Shown here: positions 1 through 7,714 of the stretch, piece after piece
Layout: each line of letters opens with the position of its first letter
How positions within the stretch are numbered: the stretch's first letter is position 1
Assembly (NCBI GenBank): GCA_043758775.1
Contig: JAYVMU010000030.1
Coordinates: 1 to 24,366 of the forward strand
Source of the DNA: JACMMS01 sp043758775
GTDB taxonomy: Bacteria; Pseudomonadota; Gammaproteobacteria; Burkholderiales; Methylophilaceae
Direction of reading: 5' to 3'
DNA length: 24,366 nucleotides
Notes under the pieces: generated by a model
What the model was told of the DNA's origin: nothing
What the model saw: the letters and a program-made list of their open reading frames with translations, nothing else
Database searches by the model: none
Translations under genes and position numbers: made by a program

Positions 1-93
1 AGCAATACGCCAAACTTCAAAGAAATATCGAAGCAAATGACGCAAGAGATGGTGGACAACCTGAACCGGGTAACTCGCAACCTCCCCGATTAA
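1..93 (+). CDS. C-terminal fragment of an unidentified protein, cut by the left edge
   Basis: The frame starting at base 1 is open from the window edge to a TAA at 91-93. It encodes about 30 residues that look like an amphipathic helix (FKEISKQMTQEMVDNLNR). Third codon positions are G/C rich, which suits coding DNA in this more GC-rich region. The frame starting at base 3 is also open across the same bases and runs to 458, so the choice of frame is uncertain. I do not recognise the family. Its position at the end of an accessory region suggests a mobile-element gene, but that is inference. Confidence 0.35.
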   Translation, partial: SNTPNFKEISKQMTQEMVDNLNRVTRNLPD

Positions 94-213
94 ATCAAGA
101 CGGTAATTCTGACGAAGGCTTTGATATTCCCGTGTTTAACGAAGGGCTTGGCGACAGTGTAGTCGTAGATAACGCGTATTTAGCGTTCCCCCAAAACGGA
201 AAGGATTATAACT

Positions 214-423
214 ATGACAGTGATAAGCAGACCTCCTCGGGAGACACTACCGGACAACCATCCCTTGAAGGGGGCGGGAGTGGAGCTATTCGGCGTAGGG
301 CCAGTGACAAGCTCAGCGAACTCCTCAGCTCCGACAAATACAGCGGACGAGATGACGGAGGAGCAGGAGGAAGCGATAGCGACCGAGCGCTGGCTGCAAC
401 AGGGCAAAACGAACAAAGGTTAG
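214..423 (+). CDS. Small hypothetical protein of the left accessory region
   Basis: An ATG-started ORF of 69 codons preceded by a purine-rich ribosome-binding site (GGAAAGGA, about 8 nt upstream). The product is hydrophilic, with a Ser/Thr/Ala-rich middle and an acidic helix-like C-terminus (EMTEEQEEAIATERWLQQ). Purines are enriched at first codon positions and G/C at third positions, as expected of a coding frame. The overlapping frame (3-458) is instead unusually G-rich at second positions in this stretch. The stop at 423 leaves a gap before the convergent lipoprotein gene, whereas the competing ORF would run into it. No family is recognised and no function is proposed. Confidence 0.4.
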   Translation: MTVISRPPRETLPDNHPLKGAGVELFGVGPVTSSANSSAPTNTADEMTEEQEEAIATERWLQQGKTNKG

Positions 424-438
424 CCGGTCTTCCAAAAG

Positions 439-834
439 CTAATATTTTGAACAGGTAATATCATTGCTAGAAAAATCGCAATGTTCTTTTGATACTTGAT
501 TCCCCCACAAAAATCTAAATTTTTCACCGTCCGACAACGTGCCAAATCCAGTCTCCCCCCCATATTCATTGTTTTTGGTAAAAACATAAGAACCTGTCCT
601 ACCATCTGAACATTTAATTTCCCCATTTCCAGATACTAGTGATGTTGGTCTTTTTAGTGATCCATCACAAATAATTCCTGATTGGCTTTGGATATGAAAG
701 GTACCATCTTTGTATACACTAGCTGTTGCCTCACCCATAAAATCATCTTTGTTTTTTGGAAATTGACCAACTACAGGTTGAGTAACGGCGCATGCTTGCA
801 GCATTAAAGCCAATAATAGTGATATATTTTTCAT
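439..834 (-). CDS. Small predicted lipoprotein of unknown function
   Basis: The reading frame extends upstream to 924, but the ATG at 834 is chosen because it gives a clean lipoprotein signal: MKNISLLLALML followed by the lipobox LQAC, with the lipidated Cys near residue 19. The mature part of about 110 residues is a beta-rich, Gly-rich domain with paired cysteines (IICDGS, IKCSDGRTGSY) and a repeated pattern of 'GTL.DG..F.F..G'. Small proteins of this general type are common and uncharacterised in Proteobacteria. It lies 11 bases downstream of the S24 peptidase remnant on the same strand. The upstream in-frame extension is the out-of-frame shadow of that remnant. Function is unknown. Confidence 0.6.
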   Translation of the reverse strand: MKNISLLLALMLQACAVTQPVVGQFPKNKDDFMGEATASVYKDGTFHIQSQSGIICDGSLKRPTSLVSGNGEIKCSDGRTGSYVFTKNNEYGGETGFGTLSDGEKFRFLWGNQVSKEHCDFSSNDITCSKY

Positions 835-845
835 GGGTCTGCTTT

Positions 846-1080
846 CTAGTCGGGTACATACTTGCCAGTAACTACACCTACTATTAGTGCATCTTCGGTT
901 AATGGCATAGCCTTTTCTGGCCAATCAGGATTTAAAGCTTCAAGCCATTTTGTTGCCTTCAATTACCAATCTTTTAAATGTGGCTTCTTGATATGTTACA
1001 AGTTTTACGATTATATTGCTTCCGTGTTGATGTTGTATAGATAGGTCAACATAGATTAAATCTCCGTCATGGTATTCCGG
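846..1080 (-). pseudogene. C-terminal remnant of an S24/LexA-type peptidase (phage-repressor-like), frameshifted
   Basis: Reading the minus strand, the frame entering at about 1080 encodes PEYHDGDLIYVD, then HGSNIIVKLVTYQEATFKRL, then VIEGNK, and stops soon after. Shifting frame at an AAAA run near 950 continues as KWLEALNPDWPEKAMPL and ALIVGVVTGKYVPD, ending at TAG 846-848. This is the layout of the S24 signal-peptidase-like fold at the C-terminus of LexA, UmuD and CI-type repressors, which ends in '..GVV.G.Y'. The N-terminal DNA-binding domain and the catalytic Ser segment are missing. The upstream end is fused to the truncated ClpP-like gene. It is either a decayed gene or, for the frameshift alone, a homopolymer sequencing error. 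Confidence 0.6.
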
Positions 1081-1389
1081 CCAGGAATAGGAGCTGTTGT
1101 CTCCATTCTTAGCTTTCGGATAAGCCTTCCAATCGCAATAGATTCGCCTACATCGCCGCCTTTAGGGTCCAAGTAGACATCGCCCCAGTTGGGTGTTTGC
1201 TTTCCAAAAACGGCAACGAGACGCACCAAGGACTCGAACTTATCATAGTCCCCTTGGACAATGTCCCCCTCAATTTTGATACCCATTATGATGTCAGGAT
1301 TGCCCCTAGAGCCAACAAAATCTATATCAGCAGCCAAAGTATTCAAGGAAAGGGTTAACCATAAAATGCAGAATATACTTTTTTTTCAA
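1056..1389 (-). pseudogene. Secreted ClpP-like (SDH-fold) protein, truncated and frameshifted
   Basis: The in-frame stretch at 1056-1346 encodes IKIEGDIVQGDYDKF and VYLDPKGGDVGESIAIGRLI, a 'GGDV.E...IGR.IR' pattern typical of ClpP/SppA-like periplasmic hypothetical proteins. Upstream in the same frame is a signal-peptide core (SIFCILWLTLSLNTLAAD) with no start codon. A TTG at 1389 has a good Shine-Dalgarno (AGGGGA) and begins TTG AAA AAA, but an 8-A run puts it one base out of frame. With 7 A's it would read (M)KKSIFCILWL. The C-terminus breaks off at about 1060-1095, where S24 peptidase sequence begins. So the gene is damaged at both ends. No catalytic residues can be assigned. Confidence 0.5.
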
Positions 1390-1439
1390 TTAAATCCCCT
1401 GATAATCAGACGCTTAATGTGCAACAGTACAGCTTATTA

Positions 1440-1462
1440 TGGTGGGTAAAGTGGTGGGTAAA
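1440..1462. repeat. Tandem 11-bp direct repeat beside tRNA-Ser (candidate integrase arm sites)
   Basis: Two exact copies of TGGTGGGTAAA lie at 1440-1450 and 1452-1462, a period of 12 bp and so about one helical turn. They sit about 40 bp from the 3' end of the minus-strand tRNA-Ser. Paired short direct repeats in this position are typical of arm-type sites bound by tyrosine integrases. The role is inferred from spacing and location only. Confidence 0.45.
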
Positions 1463-1484
1463 AATAAAAAAATGCCTGAAAGGC
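1463..1484 (-). terminator. Possible rho-independent terminator of tRNA-Ser
   Basis: On the minus strand a short hairpin (GCCT-TTC-AGGC, forward bases 1474-1484) is followed by a T-rich run (ATTTTTTTATTTTT). It starts about 20 bases past the tRNA-Ser CCA end. The stem is only 4-5 bp, so this is a weak terminator at best. Confidence 0.4.
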
Positions 1485-1502
1485 CTGTTATTACTTACTT
1501 TT

Positions 1503-1592
1503 TGGCGGAAGAGGTGAGATTCGAACTCACGGTGGGCTCGCACCCACGACAGTTTTCAAGACTGTAGCATTAAACCGCTCTGCCACTCTTCC
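1503..1592 (-). tRNA. tRNA-Ser(UGA)
   Basis: On the minus strand the 90-nt sequence starts GGAAGAG and ends CTCTTCC-G-CCA, so the acceptor stem pairs perfectly and CCA is encoded. The anticodon stem ACAGT/ACTGT encloses the loop CTTGAAA, giving anticodon TGA. A long variable arm (GTGGGTGCGAGCCCAC) and the T-arm GTTCGAATC identify a class II serine tRNA. Its 3' end points left towards the accessory region, which makes it a plausible attachment site. Confidence 0.97.
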
Positions 1593-1662
1593 GTTATTGA
1601 TATATTACTTTCAAAACTGCAGCGCTACCAACCAAACAACTGCTGCATTCCCGAAGGCACGC

Positions 1663-1693
1663 ATTATAGCAAAAATTTATTCGTTCGCTACAA
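1663..1693 (-). promoter_or_regulatory. Possible sigma-70 promoter for tRNA-Ser (extended -10)
   Basis: On the minus strand TGCTATAAT (perfect -10 TATAAT at forward 1663-1668 with an upstream TGn) is preceded by TTGTAG (1688-1693) at a 19-bp spacing. The -10 lies 70 bases before the mature tRNA-Ser 5' end, so a 5' leader would be removed by RNase P. The long spacer is offset by the extended -10. Confidence 0.5.
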
Positions 1694-1774
1694 AAAATAG
1701 TTCAAAATTATTAAGCTAACTTCATTAAAGACATATTTTTGCTAAATTCTACTACATCTAGCATGACAGCTTAG

Positions 1775-2320
1775 CTAGTCATCCTCTACCTGTCTATCAG
1801 GAAGTAAAATATCTGTATATCCAAACTGGCTTAAATCCTTAATTCTCATGGGATATAAAATTCCATCCAAATGATCACATTCGTGTTGCACCACGCGTGC
1901 GTGAAAACCGCTTACCATACGATCTATCATCTTTCCAAACTGATCATAGCCTGTGTAATGCAGGCGGCTATAGCGTGGTACAACACCACGTAGACCCGGT
2001 ACCGACAAACACCCTTCCCATCCATCTTCAATATTTGACCCAATAAACATGAGTACAGGGTTAATCAGCACGGTGTAAGGCACTTCATCAGCATCAGCAT
2101 AACGCGGATTTTTAAATGTAGGGTCACGTTGACCAAAGATTACTACACGCAGGCTTACACCAATTTGCGGTGCGGCAATGCCGGCGCCATTCATGGCCAC
2201 CATGGTATCTTCCATGTCTTGGATCAGTTCATGCAGTTCGGGCGCATCAAATTGCGTCACAGCTAGTGCTTTTTGCAGTAGCAGTGGCTCACCCATGCGT
2301 AACACTTGTTTAATTGCCAT
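1775..2320 (-). CDS. def: Peptide deformylase
   Basis: Removes the N-formyl group from nascent proteins in the cytoplasm using a bound metal ion. At 181 residues it carries all three family motifs in order: GAGIAAPQ at residues 45-52, EGCLS at 102-106 with metal ligand Cys104, and HECDH at 146-150 with two His ligands and the catalytic Glu. The usual first motif has Leu where this has Ile. The ATG at 2320 starts the expected MAIKQVLRMG. It lies 41 bases downstream of the nucleoside phosphorylase gene on the same strand and may be co-transcribed. It is not next to fmt, the common partner of def, so it may be a second deformylase copy; the window cannot settle that. Confidence 0.95.
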   Translation of the reverse strand: MAIKQVLRMGEPLLLQKALAVTQFDAPELHELIQDMEDTMVAMNGAGIAAPQIGVSLRVVIFGQRDPTFKNPRYADADEVPYTVLINPVLMFIGSNIEDGWEGCLSVPGLRGVVPRYSRLHYTGYDQFGKMIDRMVSGFHARVVQHECDHLDGILYPMRIKDLSQFGYTDILLPDRQVEDD

Positions 2321-2361
2321 AATTTTTATGCCATTAAAATCATATCAGGATAACTCATTAA

Positions 2362-3108
2362 TTAAGTTGCGTTTAATCGCACAACCTCTTCAATTATCAT
2401 TCTAACGCGTGTGATAGATTCGCTTAATACAGTACTAATGTCTTCATAAGCGATACCTTTTATACTACTACCACGCCCTGCCGCGTGATTAACCACTGGA
2501 CAAAGCGCAGCATAATTGATATTCAACTCACGTGCCAATGCAGCTTCTGGCATGCCCGTCATACCAACTAAAGTAACACCATCACGTTCTAAGCGATTAA
2601 TTTCTGCTGCAGTTTCTAATCGCGGACCTTGCACCACCGCATATACACCACCATCGTATAAAGGCTGTTTGACATTGATAGCAGCTTGCTTGCAATAATC
2701 GCGCATCTGGCTTGAATACGGCTCAGTGAAATCAATATGCTTCACAGGCAACTCAATACCATCATGATAAGTATTTTTACGACCATAAGTATAATCAATA
2801 ATTTGATCAGGTAACACAATAGCGCCAGGTGACAAGGTCAAATCAATACCACCAACAGTAGCTACAGCCAATAAATCGGTCACGCCGACAGATTGTAATG
2901 CCCAGATATTTGCCCGATAGTTAATGGCGTGCGGCGGAATAGTATGGCCCGAGCCATGTCGTGCTAAAAAAACCACTTCACATCCTGCCAATTGGCCGAA
3001 GACTAAGGGTTGTGATGGTTCACCATAGGGAGTACGTGCAATTTGTCGGCGTGTTATTTTAAGCTCATCAAATTCTGTTAATCCTGTACCACCAATAATA
3101 CCAAGCAT
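2362..3108 (-). CDS. mtnP: S-methyl-5'-thioinosine / 5'-methylthioadenosine phosphorylase
   Basis: Phosphorolysis of the methylthionucleoside by-product of polyamine and related synthesis, giving methylthioribose 1-phosphate and a free purine base. The 248-residue protein begins with the phosphate loop IIGGTGL, then has RHGSGH at 50-55, NYRAN at 63-67, GPRLETAAEI at 161-170 and GMTGMPEA at 182-189, all typical of the MTAP/PNP family. Asn207 in VVNHAAGRG takes the place where adenine-specific MTAPs carry Asp. That suggests a 6-oxopurine substrate, as in the Pseudomonas methylthioinosine phosphorylase, and the length also fits that subgroup. It is divergent from hpnC and lies 41 bases upstream of def. 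The family is certain; the inosine preference is inferred. Confidence 0.9.
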   Translation of the reverse strand: MLGIIGGTGLTEFDELKITRRQIARTPYGEPSQPLVFGQLAGCEVVFLARHGSGHTIPPHAINYRANIWALQSVGVTDLLAVATVGGIDLTLSPGAIVLPDQIIDYTYGRKNTYHDGIELPVKHIDFTEPYSSQMRDYCKQAAINVKQPLYDGGVYAVVQGPRLETAAEINRLERDGVTLVGMTGMPEAALARELNINYAALCPVVNHAAGRGSSIKGIAYEDISTVLSESITRVRMIIEEVVRLNAT

Positions 3109-3211
3109 ATTTTTTCAATCACTTTAACTAATAGTGTTTATTGTAGCGCATGCTGTTGATGCTCAACCAGTGACAATAAAATTTCAGTTGATTTATGGCA
3201 TACTTCTGCTC

Positions 3212-4093
3212 ATGAATCTCAACTATAATTTGAACGATAACGCAGCCAACATTGCTCAGCAAAGCTTGCGATTATCACAACAACATTACGAAAACTTTCC
3301 CGTAGCCTCCATACTAATGCCTGCCAAATTACGCGAGCCGATTAGCCTTATTTATGCGTTTGCCAGACGGGCTGATGATTTTGCAGATGAAGGTGATTTA
3401 AGCATTGAGCAGCGATTAACTCTGCTGCAAAGCTTTCGTGATGAGCTTGATTTAATCCGTGCTTATATCAAACCGCAAACGTCTTTTTTCGAAATACTAG
3501 GCAAAATGGTTCGAGAAAAATCATTACCTTTAGATGCATTCTACGATTTACTAGATGCATTTAGCCAAGATGTCGTCAAAACTCGTTACGCTAATTATGC
3601 TGAGGTGTTAGATTACTGCAAACGCTCTGCCAACCCAATTGGCAGGCTGTTATTGCATTTATATGGCATGGCAACGCCAAGTAATATTCTGCTATCTGAT
3701 CACATATGCAGTGCCTTACAACTCATCAATTTTCTACAAGATATCGCCATCGATGTACAAAAAAACGAAGGCAAAAGCCGTATCTATTTATCCCAAGATG
3801 AAATACAAACATTCGGCATAACAGAGGCACAAATTAAATATGGCAATGTCGATGAGTGTTGGCAGACATTCATGCAATTTAACATTCAACGCACGCGTAA
3901 GTTATTGCATTCTGGCAAGCCATTGGGACGTATACTCAAAGGACGTATTGGGCTTGAAATGCGACTTATTATTGCAGGTGGCGAACGTATTCTAGACAAA
4001 CTAGAACGTGTACAAGGTGATGTATTTGCACATAGGCCAGCGCTAAACAAATTGGACTGGCTGTTAGTGATTGCACAAGCACTTAAGTTTTAG
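3212..4093 (+). CDS. hpnC: Hydroxysqualene synthase HpnC
   Basis: Trans-isoprenyl diphosphate synthase of the bacterial HpnCDE route; HpnC converts presqualene diphosphate to hydroxysqualene. The ATG at 3212 is preferred to the upstream in-frame start at 3134, because the extra 26 residues have no family resemblance and the 293-residue product has the usual length. It has the Asp-rich DDFADE at residues 55-60 and the second site QLINFLQDIAID at 170-181, with RIYL after it. These bind Mg2+-diphosphate. No strong Shine-Dalgarno is visible. It is the first of three co-directional genes hpnC-hpnD-hpnE; 81 bases separate it from hpnD. Assignment to HpnC rather than HpnD rests on gene order and the more divergent sequence. 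Confidence 0.9.
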   Translation: MNLNYNLNDNAANIAQQSLRLSQQHYENFPVASILMPAKLREPISLIYAFARRADDFADEGDLSIEQRLTLLQSFRDELDLIRAYIKPQTSFFEILGKMVREKSLPLDAFYDLLDAFSQDVVKTRYANYAEVLDYCKRSANPIGRLLLHLYGMATPSNILLSDHICSALQLINFLQDIAIDVQKNEGKSRIYLSQDEIQTFGITEAQIKYGNVDECWQTFMQFNIQRTRKLLHSGKPLGRILKGRIGLEMRLIIAGGERILDKLERVQGDVFAHRPALNKLDWLLVIAQALKF

Positions 4094-4174
4094 TGCTAAT
4101 TGTTAAATAATAACAAGTTGAATATTCTGTCATGCAATCGTTATAACGCACTGTTTTATGGTTAAATATCACCC

Positions 4175-5014
4175 ATGACTCCCCAACAATATTGCCAGGA
4201 AAAAGCGGCTGCCAGCGGCTCTAGTTTTTACTACAGCTTTTTATTTCTTCCTAAAGAAAAACGTCTTGCCATCACTGCCTTATATGCCTTTTGTCGTGAA
4301 GTGGATGATATTGCTGATGAAAGCCAGGATTTACATGTAGCACAAACCAAACTGGCCTGGTGGCATGGTGAAATTAAAAATTTATTTACAGGCACTCCAC
4401 AGCATCCTGTTACCAAAGCCTTGGTAACAGCTATTAACACTTACAGCCTCAGTGAGGAACATTTCCACGAGATTATTGACGGCATGGAGATGGATCTTAA
4501 TTTCAACCGCTACGAAGACTTTAAACAACTGCAACTCTACTGTTACCGCGTAGCCAGCGTAGTGGGTATTTTAAGCGCCTCAATTTTTGGTTACACCAAT
4601 CGCCAGACATTAAAATACGCGCATGATTTAGGCATGGCGTTTCAACTCACCAATATTGTGCGCGATGTCGGTGAAGATGCACGTCGTAACCGCATTTACT
4701 TGCCATTGGATGAGCTCAAAAAAGCGGGTGTTTCTGAAGAGGATATACTGCAAAGTCGCGAATCTACCGCAGTTAAAACGCTGATGGAATTTCAAATAGA
4801 GCGCGCGGAAACATATTACGACAGAGCCTTACGTGAACTACCTAAAGAAGATCAAAAACCACAAAAAACCGGCTTAATGATGGCAGCAATTTACCGCACA
4901 TTATTACGCGAAATCAAGGATGATGGCGCTGAAAAAGTACTCAATGCCAAAACCTCACTCCCCAATTTACGTAAATTTATCCTCGCATTCAAAGCCTATC
5001 TAAAATATGCATAA
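4175..5014 (+). CDS. hpnD: Presqualene diphosphate synthase HpnD
   Basis: Condenses two farnesyl diphosphates head to head to presqualene diphosphate. The 279-residue protein has the phytoene/squalene synthase signatures: YAFCREVDDIADE with DDIADE at residues 44-49, and NIVRDVGED at 160-168 followed by RRNRIYLP. These closely match the HpnD subgroup. The stop overlaps the start of hpnE by 8 bases, indicating translational coupling. The 81-base gap to hpnC contains a short inverted repeat (TTGTTA/TAACAA at 4100-4116) without a clear T-run, so read-through from hpnC is likely. Confidence 0.93.
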   Translation: MTPQQYCQEKAAASGSSFYYSFLFLPKEKRLAITALYAFCREVDDIADESQDLHVAQTKLAWWHGEIKNLFTGTPQHPVTKALVTAINTYSLSEEHFHEIIDGMEMDLNFNRYEDFKQLQLYCYRVASVVGILSASIFGYTNRQTLKYAHDLGMAFQLTNIVRDVGEDARRNRIYLPLDELKKAGVSEEDILQSRESTAVKTLMEFQIERAETYYDRALRELPKEDQKPQKTGLMMAAIYRTLLREIKDDGAEKVLNAKTSLPNLRKFILAFKAYLKYA

Positions 5015-6356
5015 AGGCAATAATAAAGCTCACGTTGCTATTATTGGCGGCGGTTTAGCAGGTTTAGCGGCAGCGGCGGGATTAGCAGAAAAAGGTATTC
5101 AGACCACTATTTTTGAAGCGGCGTTACAACTTGGTGGGCGCGCTCGCAGCGTTAATATTGAGTTTAATAGCCAGATAGTCAAAGTTGATAATGGCCAGCA
5201 TATTATGCTGGGCGCTTATCGCGAAACATTAAAGTTACTAGCAAAAATCGGGGTTCCAGAGAATATGGCCTTTATGCGCCTACCCCTGGCATTGGATATA
5301 ATTTCGCCAAAAGGCGCTTCAGTATTTAAATTTACTACACCTAAATTCTTACCTTTTCCAATCAATCAACTGATTGGTTTTTTGTTTTGCCACGGTTTAA
5401 GTTTTGCTGATCGACTACACGTTATTAAATTGATTATTACCCTAAAAAGAAACAATTATCAAATTACAAGTGATATGCCGCTAAGGCATTATTTGGATAA
5501 GCAAAAGCAATCGTCAAAAGTAGTGGAATTATTATGGGAACCACTATGCTTGGCCGCACTTAATACACCACTTCATCTAGCCAGTACCAGGGTATTCTTG
5601 AATGTGCTTAATGATACATTTAACCAGAATAAAAGCAGCAGTGAGTTTTTATTAGCCAGGTTAGATTTATCAAGGATATTTGCAGAGCCAATTGCACGTT
5701 ATTTAACCAAGCATAAAGCTAATGTATTACTTAATCAGAGAGTTAGATCAGTAAAACTAGCTGAGCATGGCTATTCTGTTGTGACGAAAACGGGGCAGCA
5801 CGAATTTAGCCACGTGATTATGGCAACATCTCCGGCCAGATTTAAAAGATTAGTAGCTGAATTGCCTGACTTGGCAACCGTTGGTGAACAAACTGAGAAT
5901 TACGAATTTCAGCCAATCTATACTGTTTATTTACAGTACTCAAGTAAAACAACTTTAGCAAAACCAATGGCAGCATTGACTGATAGCTACAGCCAGTGGG
6001 TATTTGATCGGGGAATATTGTGTGGTCAAAAAGGGTTAATGGCGGTGGTGATAAGTGCAGTGGGTAAACATCAGCAACTTACGCATGAGGCCCTTGCGCT
6101 TAAGATAGCTCAAGAGCTACATCATGCATTTCCTAACTTGGTTAAACCACTTTGGCATAAAGTAATTGCAGAAAAAAGAGCTACGTTTTCATGCAAAGTT
6201 AATTTGCCGCGCCCTGCTAACTTAACGTCCTACCCTAATTTGCTCATTGCAGGTGATTACACTTATGCTGATTATCCATCAACCATAGAGGGCGCAGTGC
6301 GTAGCGGCATTCAATGTGCGGAACACATTATTAGTAGCCAAATGCAATCGCGTTAA
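5007..6356 (+). CDS. hpnE: Squalene-associated FAD-dependent desaturase HpnE
   Basis: Flavoprotein of the amine oxidase/phytoene desaturase superfamily that reduces hydroxysqualene to squalene in the HpnCDE pathway. At 449 residues it has the N-terminal dinucleotide-binding loop IIGGGLAGLAAA (Gly14, 16, 19), the acidic strand end at Glu37 and GGRAR at 43-47. The C-terminal FAD motif is LLIAGDYTYADYPSTIEGAV. The ATG overlaps the end of hpnD by 8 bases. The stop overlaps the radA stop on the other strand by 4 bases (6353-6356), so no room remains for a separate terminator. No squalene-hopene cyclase follows. Confidence 0.93.
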   Translation: MHKGNNKAHVAIIGGGLAGLAAAAGLAEKGIQTTIFEAALQLGGRARSVNIEFNSQIVKVDNGQHIMLGAYRETLKLLAKIGVPENMAFMRLPLALDIISPKGASVFKFTTPKFLPFPINQLIGFLFCHGLSFADRLHVIKLIITLKRNNYQITSDMPLRHYLDKQKQSSKVVELLWEPLCLAALNTPLHLASTRVFLNVLNDTFNQNKSSSEFLLARLDLSRIFAEPIARYLTKHKANVLLNQRVRSVKLAEHGYSVVTKTGQHEFSHVIMATSPARFKRLVAELPDLATVGEQTENYEFQPIYTVYLQYSSKTTLAKPMAALTDSYSQWVFDRGILCGQKGLMAVVISAVGKHQQLTHEALALKIAQELHHAFPNLVKPLWHKVIAEKRATFSCKVNLPRPANLTSYPNLLIAGDYTYADYPSTIEGAVRSGIQCAEHIISSQMQSR

Positions 6357-7714
6357 ATCTCGCGCATTTTAGCTAGCGCCTGCTCTAACCTATCGACCGC
6401 AAATACTTTCATACCTTTAATTTCAGCTTTGGGTGCGTTGGCCTTAGGCACAATCGCATACGTGAATCCCAGTTTTGCCGCTTCTTTTAAGCGTTCTTGG
6501 CCGCGTTGTACCGGGCGTACTTCCCCAGCCAATCCAACTTCACCAAATACAATAAGTTTATTATTTAATGCTTTGTCTTTTAAAGAAGAAACAATAGCTA
6601 AAAGCACTGCCAGATCCACCGCTGGCTCGCTGATTTTAACGCCACCCACCGCATTGACAAACACATCTTGGTCAAAACATGCCACGCCGGCATGTCGATG
6701 CAACACCGCCAGTAACATCGCTAAACGATTTTGTTCTAAGCCAACACACAAACGTTTAGGGTTAGGTGCATGCGCCTCATCTACCAAAGCCTGCACTTCC
6801 ACTAATAGCGGCCGCGTACCCTCTTGCGTCACAGTAATACACGATCCAGCAACCTCTTCCGCATGATGCGATAAGAATAATGCCGAGGGGTTACTGACTT
6901 CGCGCAGCCCTTTTTCTGTCATGGCAAAAACACCAAGTTCATTCACCGCACCAAAACGATTCTTAAAGGCACGTACCAGTCTGAAACTGGAGTTAGGGTC
7001 GCCCTCAAAATACAACACAGTATCCACAATATGCTCTAAGACACGCGGCCCTGCCAGTGAGCCTTCTTTGGTGACATGGCCAACGAGTATCACACTAATG
7101 CCCAACTGTTTAGCAGCGCGTGTCAGCTGTGCAGAACATTCACGTACTTGTGCAACAGAACCAGGCGCAGATTGTAGCGCCTCGGAATATACCGTTTGAA
7201 TAGAATCAATCACAGCCACTTGCGGCTTATGCGCTTGTAATGTCGCGATAATTTTTTCAAGATTGATTTCAGCTAATAACGCCAATGGCGAAGCATCAAG
7301 CCCTAGTCTTTTAGCACGCATGGCGATTTGCTGTGCTGACTCTTCACCGCTGATGTACAACGTGTGAACCTTAGCATTACCTAGATGGCATAGCGTTTGT
7401 AACAATAAGGTAGATTTACCAATACCTGGATCGCCGCCGATTAACACCACACCGCCCGGCACCAAACCACCACCTAATACACGGTCAAACTCTGAGATGC
7501 CAGTCGCCTGACGAGGAACTTCTGCTGCCTCAACGTCTTGCAGCTTCTGTATGCTGCTAGCCTGCGCTAACGGTGCATAGCGATTTGATATAGGTGTTTC
7601 GGCAATGACTTCAACTAAAGTATTCCAAGCCATACAACTCGGACATTGGCCCTGCCACTTAGGCTCTTGTGCGCCACATTCGGTACAGGAATAAATAGCC
7701 TTAGCTTTTGCCAC
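6353..7714 (-). CDS. radA: DNA repair protein RadA
   Basis: RecA-like branch-migration ATPase used in recombinational repair. The GTG at 7714 is chosen over the longer in-frame start at 7756. It begins MAKAKAIYSCTECG, as in the family, has AAGGTG about 8 bases upstream, and overlaps the alr stop (TAGTG), implying translational coupling. The 453-residue product has a four-Cys zinc finger (Cys10, 13, 24, 27), Walker A GGDPGIGKST at 93-102, and the RadA-specific KNRFG at 251-255. A C-terminal Lon-protease-like domain follows. It is third in dnaB-alr-radA and converges on hpnE. Confidence 0.96.
   Translation of the reverse strand: MAKAKAIYSCTECGAQEPKWQGQCPSCMAWNTLVEVIAETPISNRYAPLAQASSIQKLQDVEAAEVPRQATGISEFDRVLGGGLVPGGVVLIGGDPGIGKSTLLLQTLCHLGNAKVHTLYISGEESAQQIAMRAKRLGLDASPLALLAEINLEKIIATLQAHKPQVAVIDSIQTVYSEALQSAPGSVAQVRECSAQLTRAAKQLGISVILVGHVTKEGSLAGPRVLEHIVDTVLYFEGDPNSSFRLVRAFKNRFGAVNELGVFAMTEKGLREVSNPSALFLSHHAEEVAGSCITVTQEGTRPLLVEVQALVDEAHAPNPKRLCVGLEQNRLAMLLAVLHRHAGVACFDQDVFVNAVGGVKISEPAVDLAVLLAIVSSLKDKALNNKLIVFGEVGLAGEVRPVQRGQERLKEAAKLGFTYAIVPKANAPKAEIKGMKVFAVDRLEQALAKMREI

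Noticed and set aside
3..458. Long open frame in phase 3 at the left edge, ending in a Gly/Ser/Asp-rich tail
   Set aside because: Not listed as a gene: beyond about 214 it is G-rich at second codon positions, it overlaps a better-supported ORF with a ribosome-binding site, and it would run into the convergent lipoprotein gene. Kept as a finding because the phase is unresolved before 214.
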